From Treponema sp. (GTDB taxonomy: Bacteria; Spirochaetota; Spirochaetia; Treponematales; Treponemataceae), in NCBI GenBank assembly GCA_024693045.1, contig JAILLQ010000036.1, positions 1-64,000 on the forward strand: a stretch of 64,000 nt of DNA. Reading direction: 5' to 3'. The notes beneath the pieces are model-generated. The model was given only the letters and a program-made list of their open reading frames with translations. It did not search any database and was not told where the DNA came from. The position numbers and the translations under genes are program-made. Position 1 is the first letter of the stretch. Each line of letters opens with the position of its first letter. This document shows, one piece after another, positions 16,030 to 24,191 of this stretch.

Positions 16030-18897
16030 ATGGTCCCAGGATTTTATAAACGTCCTTGGTTGGTTATAGGTATTTGTATTGCAATAACCGTTTTTTTTGC
16101 AACACAGTTACCTAAACTAAAGATTGAAAATGATGCTATGTTCGAATATTTACCTCATAGCACGGAAGATTATCAGCGGCTTATGGCAGCTGAAGAAAAT
16201 TTTGGAAGCGTTTATTCTATAGGAATAGCTTTAGAGTCTGAAAACGGTGATTTCTTTACTGCTGAAAATTTAGGAATTGTAAATGAAATTACTAAAAAGC
16301 TTGAAATGCTAGACAACGTTGATAGTGTTGATTCTGTTACTAGCATAGATTATGTCTGTGCTGAAGAAGGAAGCCTTGTTGCTACAAATTTAGTTCCTGA
16401 AGAACTTTTTCAAAAAGATGAAAGTGGAAAAGAACACTTTGTAGGAACTGATGCCGATATTTCTGAAATTCTTCAGAAAATCGGTACATGGTCTGATATG
16501 TATGGAAGGGTAATTATTTCAGACGACAGGGATGCAACTCAATTAGCCGTTCACTATGTCAATAAAAAAATGAATGAAAATGGCGATGAAGTACGCCTTT
16601 CAGGAAATCAAAGACTTGAAACTTTGGATGATATTGAAAAAATAGTTTCTGATGCTCTATCGGATTCAAATTTAAAATTTACTATATACGGTGATCCAGT
16701 AATTTCTAAGAATTCCCGAGTATTTATGATTAAGGATATGGTTTGCCTTATTCCTCTTGTTGTTTTGATTGTAATTGCAAGTTTATTCATTTCTTTCAAG
16801 ACTGTAGATGGAACATTACTTCCATTGCTTTCTGTTTTAATGGCTACTATCTGGTCTTGTGGCTTAATGGCCTTGCTTGGAGTTCAGTTTTCAATCATTT
16901 CAAGTGTTATTCCGGTAGCTTTAATCGCTGTCGACTCAGCTTACGGAATTCATGTTTTGACTCATTATTACATTGCACTTGATAATTTGGAAGGAGAACT
17001 TACAAAGGAAAGTCATGCTCAGGTAATATGGGCAGGAATCAAAGATGTATTCCAGGCTGTTTTGCTTGCCGGCCTTACAACAGTAGTTGGATTTATTTCT
17101 TTAATCACCTCTCCTCTAGAACCTCTTCACAGTTTTGCTATCTTTACTTCATTAGGTGTTTTGATTGCTTTAGTTCTTTCTGTCACATTGATTCCTTGTA
17201 TGCTTCTTGTAAAACCTTTGAACAAAGTTGGAAAGCGTTCAAAGCATATGGAAAAAATGATAGAGAAGGCTAAGAATAAGGCTGAAAGGGAATTGGAAAA
17301 AGTTCGTAGTTTCCGTGGAGCTTCAAAGCCAAGTGCGGAAAGTGGTTCAACTTTGTACAAAATTTATAACTTCTTTGCAGGAACTGCACCTAGATTAGTA
17401 CTCTTTGTTACTGTTATTGTTCTTGCTTCAGTATTTGGAATAAAGAAACTTGTAATCGATACAGCATTTATTAATTATTTCCCGGAAACAAGTAAACCTC
17501 GTCTTGATGTTAATTATGCAAACGATACATTTGCAGGAACTGCTACAGTGTATATGCTTGTTACCGCTCCTGAGCCTGCTACTCAGCCTGAAGCTGCAGA
17601 AAACTCTAGTGACGAAGAGCTCCCTGCCTTTGATGATTTTTCGGCTTTTGAAGACAGCTCAGATGGTGATTCATCCTCTGCTTTAGACGATTTACCTGCA
17701 TTCGATGATTTTTCTAGCTTCGAAAGTGATTCTGAAGTTTCTGATCTACCTACTGAAAGAGCTTTGGATATGACCAATGTTGAAGTTTTGGAATGTCTTG
17801 AAAATTTACAGAATTATCTTTTGGACAATAATCCTGAAATTGGAAAAGTTGTTTCATTTACAACTTTCCTTAAGAGAATGAATCAGGTTATGAATGCACC
17901 TGCAGATGGCTCGGATGCTGTTTCAAGTAAGAGTTTTAATGAAATACTAAATTCAAATCTAAACTATAAAGATTGTATTAAACTCTTTTCAGAGGCGATA
18001 ATTGAGGCTGGCGGACAGCATGCTACAGCAAATTCAATTGTTAACGCTCTTGAAAGAAAACTAAATTATAATGGAGCTGCTTACTATGAAGTTCCTACAG
18101 ATGTAAGTAAGTACCCGGTTGCTACAAGGGAAGAACTTTCTGACTTGGTATCTCAGTATATCGTTCTTCTTGGAACCGATAGTCTTGAAAAGTTTATCCA
18201 TCCAAAAACATTTACCCCAAATCAGCTGCGAGTTCAGATTCAATTGAGAAAAAACAGTACAATTTTCATTGGAAAAGTTATTCGTGACGCAAAAGCCTAT
18301 GCGGCAAAGTATTTTCCTGAAGGTTATAAGGTTGAATTTACTGGTGCAGGGCAGATGGAATATGTAATGACAAATATGATTGTAAAGAGTCAGATGACAA
18401 GTCTTTTGCTTTCTTTGTTAAGCGTATTCATTATTATTTCTATATCTTTCCGCTCTGGCTGGGCAGGTATTATTGGTGCTATTCCATTGGCTCTGACTAT
18501 CTTCCTAAATTATATGGTCATGGGGCTTGCTCATATCAATCTGGATTTGATTACTAGTATTATTGCTTCGGTTGCTATTGGGGTTGGAATCGACTATACA
18601 ATTCACTTCCTTGAAACTTTCCGAAATGAAAGAGCCCTTTCCGATAATGTCACAGTTGTTCTAAAGAGAACTTTCACAAAGAGTGGAAGCGGAATCGTAA
18701 CTAATGCAATTGCAATTGGATTAGGTTTCTTAGTTCTTTGTTTCTCTCAGTTTGTTGTATTGCGTTATATCGGAATTCTAGTTGCGATTGTTATGTTCTC
18801 AAGTTCTATGCTTGCTCTAACAATTATCCCAGGATTACTTCATATGTTTGATCCAAAATTTATGAAACCTAAAGAAGTTTCAAAAATAGAAAATTAA
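16030..18897 (+). CDS. RND/MMPL-family transporter
   Basis: The 955-residue inner-membrane protein has the RND superfamily layout. TM1 lies at about 8-28, a periplasmic loop follows, and TM2-6 are at about 235-400 (with the SSD-like segment VIPVALIAVDSAYGIHVLTHYY). Then come TM7 near 455, a second large loop, and TM8-12 at about 790-945 (SIIASVAIGVGIDYTIHFLETFRNE). Such proteins export lipids or hydrophobic compounds with proton flow. Loop 2 has a Ser/Asp/Glu/Phe-rich insertion (about 517-580). GGAGGAAG precedes the ATG. The next gene, 19 nt downstream, is a LolA-like carrier, so lipid or lipoprotein traffic is likely (inference). Confidence 0.85.
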   Translation: MVPGFYKRPWLVIGICIAITVFFATQLPKLKIENDAMFEYLPHSTEDYQRLMAAEENFGSVYSIGIALESENGDFFTAENLGIVNEITKKLEMLDNVDSVDSVTSIDYVCAEEGSLVATNLVPEELFQKDESGKEHFVGTDADISEILQKIGTWSDMYGRVIISDDRDATQLAVHYVNKKMNENGDEVRLSGNQRLETLDDIEKIVSDALSDSNLKFTIYGDPVISKNSRVFMIKDMVCLIPLVVLIVIASLFISFKTVDGTLLPLLSVLMATIWSCGLMALLGVQFSIISSVIPVALIAVDSAYGIHVLTHYYIALDNLEGELTKESHAQVIWAGIKDVFQAVLLAGLTTVVGFISLITSPLEPLHSFAIFTSLGVLIALVLSVTLIPCMLLVKPLNKVGKRSKHMEKMIEKAKNKAERELEKVRSFRGASKPSAESGSTLYKIYNFFAGTAPRLVLFVTVIVLASVFGIKKLVIDTAFINYFPETSKPRLDVNYANDTFAGTATVYMLVTAPEPATQPEAAENSSDEELPAFDDFSAFEDSSDGDSSSALDDLPAFDDFSSFESDSEVSDLPTERALDMTNVEVLECLENLQNYLLDNNPEIGKVVSFTTFLKRMNQVMNAPADGSDAVSSKSFNEILNSNLNYKDCIKLFSEAIIEAGGQHATANSIVNALERKLNYNGAAYYEVPTDVSKYPVATREELSDLVSQYIVLLGTDSLEKFIHPKTFTPNQLRVQIQLRKNSTIFIGKVIRDAKAYAAKYFPEGYKVEFTGAGQMEYVMTNMIVKSQMTSLLLSLLSVFIIISISFRSGWAGIIGAIPLALTIFLNYMVMGLAHINLDLITSIIASVAIGVGIDYTIHFLETFRNERALSDNVTVVLKRTFTKSGSGIVTNAIAIGLGFLVLCFSQFVVLRYIGILVAIVMFSSSMLALTIIPGLLHMFDPKFMKPKEVSKIEN

Positions 18898-18916
18898 TTT
18901 ATAAGGAGATACCTTT

Positions 18917-19720
18917 ATGAAATTGAATTTTGTAAAAAGTGCATTCGTTGTTTCTACAATGCTTTTCACTTCTTCTCTTTTTGCTATTGATGCTGTAACT
19001 GTTATGCAGAATGCTCATGATGTTGCAAAACCTGAGTATACCATTTCCAGGGTTCAGATGGACTTGATTGGTAAAGATGGAAAAACAGAAGAAAGCCGTA
19101 TTATTACTGAATATGGACGAGATCAGAATGATTTGTCTTCCATTGTAATTATTTTTAATACACCAGCCTCTGTAAAAGATACACGATTTTTGCAGATGGA
19201 AAACAAAGACAAAGATGATGATAAGTTTATTTTCTTGCCAAGTTTGAAAAATACCCGCCGTATTGCTTCTTCTGAAGGCTCAAAGGCATTTATGGGAACA
19301 GATGCTTCTTATGATGATATGTCTACTCGCGAAGTTGATGAAGATATTCATGAAATGATTTCTGAAAAAGAAGAGAAAAATGGCTATACATGTTGGGTAA
19401 TTAAATCAACTCCAAAAGATGAAAAATCATCTCAGTATTCTTACCGCAAAAATTGGATTGATTATGAAACAAATTATCCAATTTATACAGAAATGTATGA
19501 CAAAAAAGGCAAGCTTTTAAAAACTCTTACACTTGAAAAGCTTGAAAAGAAAACTGGTGAAACAGGAAAAGAATATAATATTCCAATGCAGGAACACATG
19601 GTAAACGTTCAGTCAGGACATTCAACTCGTCTTATGATATTGCAGTTGAAATTGGATTCCAAGGTACCTGCAAGCGTATTTACTCAGAATTTCCTTAATA
19701 CAGGAAAAATTACTAAATAA
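18917..19720 (+). CDS. Outer-membrane lipoprotein-sorting (LolA-like) periplasmic protein
   Basis: The 267-residue protein has a signal peptide (MKLNFVKSAFVVSTMLFTSSLFA) and then the LolA-like pattern. Strands VQMDLIGKDGKTEESRIITEYGRD, FIFLPSLKNTRRIASSEGSKAFMGTDASYDDM and SQYSYRKNWIDYETNYPIYTEMYDKKGKLLKTLTLEKLEK belong to the family often annotated outer membrane lipoprotein-sorting protein. These unclosed barrels carry lipids or acyl chains. It pairs with the RND transporter directly upstream, a combination repeated in many bacteria. AAGGAG precedes the ATG. The exact cargo is unknown. Confidence 0.82.
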   Translation: MKLNFVKSAFVVSTMLFTSSLFAIDAVTVMQNAHDVAKPEYTISRVQMDLIGKDGKTEESRIITEYGRDQNDLSSIVIIFNTPASVKDTRFLQMENKDKDDDKFIFLPSLKNTRRIASSEGSKAFMGTDASYDDMSTREVDEDIHEMISEKEEKNGYTCWVIKSTPKDEKSSQYSYRKNWIDYETNYPIYTEMYDKKGKLLKTLTLEKLEKKTGETGKEYNIPMQEHMVNVQSGHSTRLMILQLKLDSKVPASVFTQNFLNTGKITK

Positions 19721-19727
19721 ATATAAG

Positions 19728-19755
19728 CCCTTCCTTTTATGAAGGAAGGGGTAAG
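19728..19755 (+). terminator. Hairpin after the LolA-like gene
   Basis: CCCTTCCTT (19728-19736) pairs with AAGGAAGGG (19742-19750) around a 5-nt loop. There is no U-run after it, so by itself it is weak. It stands just before a strong bidirectional terminator. Confidence 0.4.
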
Positions 19756-19761
19756 TTAAAT

Positions 19762-19797
19762 AAAAAAAGCTAGTCTTCGAAGACTAGCTTTTTTTTT
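19762..19797. terminator. Bidirectional terminator
   Basis: AGCTAGTCTTCGAAGACTAGCT is a perfect stem flanked by A-run and T-run. It can end transcription of the LolA-like gene and, on the other strand, of the rsbW-like gene. Confidence 0.85.
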
Positions 19798-19808
19798 ACC
19801 CAAAAGAA

Positions 19809-20342
19809 TTAGTGTTTAGCCTGGAATTTCTTTAGCATTGCTACGGCATTTCTTTTACCATTGTATACAAAGCCACCGTTCCAATATTCAAGGGCTGCAA
19901 AAAGCGCGTTACCACCGTCCTGCGCGTCAGATTCTTTTGTTTTAAATGATACATAATTAGCAAGTTCTTCAAAATTGTTTGCATGAAGACATGAAAGACG
20001 TTTTCTGTTGAATTCGTTCCATTTTTCCAAATCCTTAAAACCTTCGCCTTCGTCTTGTACAATTACATGAGCGTGAGTAGGGCTAAAAGAATACCATACT
20101 GTAACTTTTTTGTTGATATCGCAGTGATTACCGTGTTTTACACCGTTTTTAATAACTTCACTAATCTGCTGTTCCAAAAGGTTTAATTCTTTAATTTCAG
20201 AAGGAGCTGACTGTACGATTAAAAGCGTAAAGTAACGAATCTGTCTAAAATCAGACGGAAATTCCTTCTTAAGCATATTTGTTTTGTCGAATAATGGATC
20301 ATTATCATCTGAGCGTAATTCTTTAATTTCCTGGTCTTCCAT
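19809..20342 (-). CDS. RsbW-like anti-sigma/serine kinase, HATPase_c
   Basis: The 177-residue protein has an ATPase fold of the GHKL type: the N-box ISEVIKNGVKHGN (about 62-74), the G1 box VQDEGEGFKDL and a G2-type QDGGNALFAALEYW. This is the RsbW/SpoIIAB anti-sigma kinase family, which sequesters a target protein and phosphorylates a STAS antagonist. The STAS gene lies 23 nt upstream and the PP2C phosphatase before that, so the full partner-switching set is present. AAGGAG precedes the ATG. No sigma factor is encoded next to it, so the target is not known. T. pallidum has, as I recall, a similar trio. Confidence 0.83.
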   Translation of the reverse strand: MEDQEIKELRSDDNDPLFDKTNMLKKEFPSDFRQIRYFTLLIVQSAPSEIKELNLLEQQISEVIKNGVKHGNHCDINKKVTVWYSFSPTHAHVIVQDEGEGFKDLEKWNEFNRKRLSCLHANNFEELANYVSFKTKESDAQDGGNALFAALEYWNGGFVYNGKRNAVAMLKKFQAKH

Positions 20343-20365
20343 TTATAACTCCTTTTGAATAAGAT

Positions 20366-20704
20366 TTATTCTTTAACCATTAAAAGCGCTTCTTCAACAC
20401 TGTTGGCAATAGGGAAATATCCCATAAGTTTTGTAAGTTCAATTACTTTCTTAACTGAGCCATGAATGTTAGAGATTGCAAGTTTCAAATTCATCTTTTT
20501 AATTGTTGAGCAAATGTAAATTAATGCACCAATTCCAGAAGAGTCGATGTAGTCAACCTGTTCAAGATTAATTATGAAAATCTTTACATTCTTTTCGATC
20601 ATTTTCATTACAAGTTCTTTTAACTTATAAGAATTGTAGAGATCCATTTCTCCATTTACATCGATAATGTAAACATCTCCATTTTTTCTGATTTTAAGTT
20701 CCAT
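20366..20704 (-). CDS. STAS-domain anti-sigma factor antagonist
   Basis: The 112-residue protein is a single STAS domain with the phosphorylation motif DSSGIGAL (about residues 54-61), as in SpoIIAA/RsbV. Unphosphorylated antagonist binds the RsbW-like kinase and releases its target, while the kinase phosphorylates the Ser. AAGGAGTGACC precedes the ATG. The gene lies 11 nt after the phosphatase and 23 nt before the kinase. Confidence 0.9.
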   Translation of the reverse strand: MELKIRKNGDVYIIDVNGEMDLYNSYKLKELVMKMIEKNVKIFIINLEQVDYIDSSGIGALIYICSTIKKMNLKLAISNIHGSVKKVIELTKLMGYFPIANSVEEALLMVKE

Positions 20705-20715
20705 AAGGTCACTCC

Positions 20716-22380
20716 TTACCCTTGTATTTTAATGACCAATAGACTTTGATCATCATATTGCTGTGTATTTCCACAGAACTTTTTTATATTATCTTTGACT
20801 TTACCGGCAATCTCTTTCCCGTTCAGATTGCTGCAAGTCTTAATAACCTTTGAAAGATTATCAAGTGAGTATTGTACACCACTTTCGTTAAGACATTCAA
20901 GTAACCCGTCTGTACAAGTTACAAGAATATCACCAGCATTTAGATTTATGTTTATATCTTTAAACTCTGTATTCTTTTCTACACCAATTGGTTCACAATC
21001 TGTTGAAACTTTTGAAATAGAGCCTGTTGCAGAAGAGTAGAGCAGAACTGGGTTTGTACCACTAGTTGAAATCTGTGCTGTATTTTCAATACTGTTGTAA
21101 TTAATCAATGATACGCTTGCAAAGTGATCCATACTGTTTTTTTCTGAACAGATTGCTTTATTTACCCATTCTAGAACAGTTGCCATTGAATTATTTGTGT
21201 TAGCAAGAAGTCTTAGCATTGCACGAATCATAATCATTACTACAAGAGAATTCATACCCTTTCCAGCTACATCGGCCATAATGAAAGAAATTCTGTCTCT
21301 TCGTGAGGCTATGATGTCGTAGTAATCACCGCAAACATTTTCAGTTGCAACTTCGTATTTTCCAATTGAAAGTTTGTTGATTGCAGGTACTTTTTCAGGT
21401 AGAAGAGTTTTTTGGAATTTTGTTGCAATTTCACCTTCCTTTGTAAGCTCAGCATGTTCTGCATAAGCTATAAAACTAGAAAGAGGTGTAAGTGAAACGG
21501 CAAATGAGCCGGCAATGTTACATGCTTCTTCGAATTCTTCTTCTGTAAATGGATCTGAGTCAGGTTTGCGGGCAAGACAGATAAGCTGTGTTGCTTCTCC
21601 TGCCTGTTTTACAGGTATGAACATATATGGCCCACAGCGTAAAAATTCTTCAGGCCCATTCTGGAATATTCTGTGATCCTTGATTGAATCTTTGATATTT
21701 ACTGGAAGCCCAGCAGAGAAAATATCCCCGAAAGGATTTCCTTCAAGAGAGAAGTTAGAATATCTGAAGTTTGTTTCTACTCGAATTGCCTTGTGAGGTA
21801 AGTCTTCCGGCAGTTTGTAAGGTGGTGGAAAAGAACCTTTTACTGATTTAACAGATAGAATGTTATCAAATTCATCATATACAAGAATTGCACAACCATC
21901 TGCATTTGTCTTTTCTGTAATCAGGTTGTTGAAATATTCAAGATACTGTGCAAGAGAATCTTCTTCCTTAAAATACTGAGATGCTTTTTCAACTAATTCT
22001 CTATTTGTTTCAAGAAGTTTATTGTAATGAGCTTCTTGTTTTTCTAGATACTGTTTTGTAACGACATCTGAATCCAGGTTTACTTCTTCTTTTTTCTGTT
22101 TTTTAGCTGAAACCTTGTCTGGATCGGAAATTGCAAGAACTGTTGCATAAGCGATAAATAACAGAAGAGAAAGTATAAGTATTACAACAATATAGAAAAG
22201 CTTTGGATCAAAATATGTGTATAAAGAACCTACAAAAATAATTCCAATCACAGGAAAGTATATAAAACTTATTTTTGCAGTTTTTCGAATTTTTGCTACT
22301 AAAAGTAGAATAAATAAAACTAAACTTGCTCCCGCCGTGATGAGAAGAGGAGTTTGAATGATCGAATCTATTGAGTCCAA
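20716..22380 (-). CDS. SpoIIE/RsbU-type PP2C phosphatase with membrane and GAF regions
   Basis: The 554-residue protein starts with hydrophobic segments at about 10-28, 36-55 and 58-82, then a coiled-coil stretch and a GAF-like domain (about 150-300, including GCAILVYDEFDNILSVKSVKG). The C-terminal PP2C/SpoIIE domain (about 310-553) carries VCGDYYDIIASRRDRISFIMADVAGKG and the metal site GDILVTCTDGLLE and YDDQSLLVIK. It should dephosphorylate the STAS protein encoded downstream, in response to a membrane or cytoplasmic signal. The start is TTG at 22380 with AAGGAGA about 9 nt upstream. It heads the three-gene operon with the promoter at 22422-22450. Confidence 0.88.
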   Translation of the reverse strand: MDSIDSIIQTPLLITAGASLVLFILLLVAKIRKTAKISFIYFPVIGIIFVGSLYTYFDPKLFYIVVILILSLLLFIAYATVLAISDPDKVSAKKQKKEEVNLDSDVVTKQYLEKQEAHYNKLLETNRELVEKASQYFKEEDSLAQYLEYFNNLITEKTNADGCAILVYDEFDNILSVKSVKGSFPPPYKLPEDLPHKAIRVETNFRYSNFSLEGNPFGDIFSAGLPVNIKDSIKDHRIFQNGPEEFLRCGPYMFIPVKQAGEATQLICLARKPDSDPFTEEEFEEACNIAGSFAVSLTPLSSFIAYAEHAELTKEGEIATKFQKTLLPEKVPAINKLSIGKYEVATENVCGDYYDIIASRRDRISFIMADVAGKGMNSLVVMIMIRAMLRLLANTNNSMATVLEWVNKAICSEKNSMDHFASVSLINYNSIENTAQISTSGTNPVLLYSSATGSISKVSTDCEPIGVEKNTEFKDININLNAGDILVTCTDGLLECLNESGVQYSLDNLSKVIKTCSNLNGKEIAGKVKDNIKKFCGNTQQYDDQSLLVIKIQG

Positions 22381-22421
22381 TATAAAATTCTCCTTAAGAT
22401 ATAACTTCTAATTCAACTTTA

Positions 22422-22450
22422 ATTTTATCATTGAAATATTTATGCGTCAA
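22422..22450 (-). promoter_or_regulatory. Promoter of the PP2C/STAS/RsbW operon
   Basis: On the minus strand TTGACG (22445-22450) and TAAAAT (22422-22427) are 17 nt apart, about 45 nt before the TTG start. Confidence 0.75.
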
Positions 22451-22481
22451 TTTAATTTTAGTTCTCTTTTGACGGCAATTT

Positions 22482-23417
22482 TTAACTGTTTATTGAAACC
22501 TGGTTTTGAGCCTCTGATATTTTTTTCTTTAACAGGAACTTGCTTAAAAGATTTTTAATTTTTTTTGCAAAATTAGTCTTTCTTTCCTTTTTGATGTCAT
22601 AAACAATTTCTTCCAATTGAATATCTTCGCCAAATTTTTTCTTTAATTCGTCATAAAAACTTATGATAAATATGTAGAGGTCAGAAACTGTGTGATTTTT
22701 AAAATATTTCATTATGTTGCATTTTTCGATAGAGTCTGCCACGGGCATATATACAGTCTGGTACCAGGAAAGAATAGCTTCTTCCATTGATATTTCTTCA
22801 GTTTTATTCAAATTTATGAAGTATTTATGAGTTAAAATGTGTTGGAGAATTTTATCGTATTGACCGGCAGTTGAAAAATCCAGGCACCAGTATTCTGTAA
22901 TGTCTCCAAAATTAGTTTCCATGTAGAAATTTCGTTTTTCATAGGCGATAATCTGTTTTATCATTCCCTGAAGGCTTCTTACTGGTGAAAGTTTAATTTC
23001 TGTTTGCAGAGAGATAACTTCTGCATCAATAAATTCAACTCCCTTTGATTTTGCTACAGAAACCCTATGGTTTCCATCTCTTACAAAGTAGAGGCCACCT
23101 AGTTCATATACTTTTATTGGTGGAAGGACTATATCTTTAATCAAGGCTTCGTCAACATGTTCCCATCGTTCTTTAACAACCGAGCGTTTTGGGAAAAATT
23201 GATTGTCGAAATCCTTGTAACGGCCTTCACTTCCGATAATTTTATTGATTGGAACTACCTGCATTCCAATGTATGTTTCTGTCTGAGGTTTTACAAGTTT
23301 TTTTACGGCCTTTAGAGAAATCATAGAAGCTTCTTCTGGGTTAAGGAAATGTTGTATTTCATTGAAGAGTGCCTTGTTTCTTGCTCGTGCAAAATCGTTT
23401 TCTGCTTCCTGTAACAT
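22482..23417 (-). CDS. ParB/sulfiredoxin-fold protein, unknown function
   Basis: The 311-residue protein carries a ParB-N-like segment (about 50-150): VVPINKIIGSEGRYKDFDNQF...LPPIKVYELGGLYFVRDGNHRVSVAKSKGVEFIDAEV. The DGNHR box corresponds to the nucleotide-binding motif of this fold, which occurs in ParB CTPases, sulfiredoxins and some nucleases. The C-terminal half is helical and charged and not recognised. No partition site or ParA is nearby, so chromosome segregation is unlikely (inference). The start abuts the stop of the phosphoesterase gene with no gap. Together with the TPR/Mrr-like gene they form one operon. Confidence 0.7.
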   Translation of the reverse strand: MLQEAENDFARARNKALFNEIQHFLNPEEASMISLKAVKKLVKPQTETYIGMQVVPINKIIGSEGRYKDFDNQFFPKRSVVKERWEHVDEALIKDIVLPPIKVYELGGLYFVRDGNHRVSVAKSKGVEFIDAEVISLQTEIKLSPVRSLQGMIKQIIAYEKRNFYMETNFGDITEYWCLDFSTAGQYDKILQHILTHKYFINLNKTEEISMEEAILSWYQTVYMPVADSIEKCNIMKYFKNHTVSDLYIFIISFYDELKKKFGEDIQLEEIVYDIKKERKTNFAKKIKNLLSKFLLKKKISEAQNQVSINS

Positions 23418-24191
23418 TTATATTTCTCCATTTTTTACTGTTGATACTTCTGTTTCAAAATTGAGCACATAGTGTGCAAAAACATTTATAACTTCTGTTT
23501 CTTTATAGGTTGATATTCTTTCTTCTCTTTGGTCATATAGGTGAATGTGACCATGAAGCATGTAGCGTGGTTTGAATTTTTCCAGAAACCAGTTAAAGCA
23601 TTTGAAACCTACATGGCATGGATCTTTATGGTCATGAATTCCAAAAGGGCTTGCATGAGTAAGAAAAATATCAAGATAACGACCATACCTGATTTTATTG
23701 TATATGAGGCCTGGTATTAATTTTAATAAATGAAAAAACATTTCTGTATTTGTGTACTGGCAGAGTCCATTGTTATATTTTATTGATCCAGAAATTCCGG
23801 TAATCAAAAGGGGGGTGTCTTTTCCTTGAGAATTTTTTACCGGTAAACTTTTTATCGCGATATTTTTAAATCCTGCGTAAATAGCACCGTGATGAGGATT
23901 TCCCGTTTCAGATTTTTTAAGGCTTGCCATTGCAAATGTTGCTGTACTTTGAGCAGATGTTGATGATGCAGCCGTTGTTCCCGGAACAGAATGGTAGTAA
24001 CGGAATTCAGTCAAGTCGTGGTTTCCAAAAATAAAGTAAGTGGGCTTGTTGAAAACGGATACGATAAAATCAACGTAATCCATTGGTAAATCGCCTGCGC
24101 ATAAAATCAAATCTATGTCTTCAAAGTTTCTGGCGGCATTTATGTTGTAAATTAAAGGGTCGATTTGATCTGATACGCAGAGTATTTTCAT
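23418..24191 (-). CDS. Calcineurin-like metallophosphoesterase
   Basis: The 257-residue protein shows the metal-binding blocks of this superfamily: SDQIDPL (7-13), GDLPMDY (about 33), GNHDLTEF (about 56), LTHASPFGIHD (about 186) and HGHIHLY (about 221). The first block is normally DxH, but here the third position is Gln, so one metal ligand is changed. A low-complexity insertion of Thr/Ala/Ser (TTAASSTSAQSTATF) follows the GNHD region. Substrates in this family range from nucleic acids to cyclic dinucleotides, and nothing here identifies it. It is the middle gene of an operon with no spacers. Confidence 0.75.
   Translation of the reverse strand: MKILCVSDQIDPLIYNINAARNFEDIDLILCAGDLPMDYVDFIVSVFNKPTYFIFGNHDLTEFRYYHSVPGTTAASSTSAQSTATFAMASLKKSETGNPHHGAIYAGFKNIAIKSLPVKNSQGKDTPLLITGISGSIKYNNGLCQYTNTEMFFHLLKLIPGLIYNKIRYGRYLDIFLTHASPFGIHDHKDPCHVGFKCFNWFLEKFKPRYMLHGHIHLYDQREERISTYKETEVINVFAHYVLNFETEVSTVKNGEI

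Noticed and set aside
22482..23417. Chromosome-partition ParB
   Set aside because: Only the fold segment with DGNHR is similar. There is no ParA, no parS-like site, and the C-terminal half does not match ParB.
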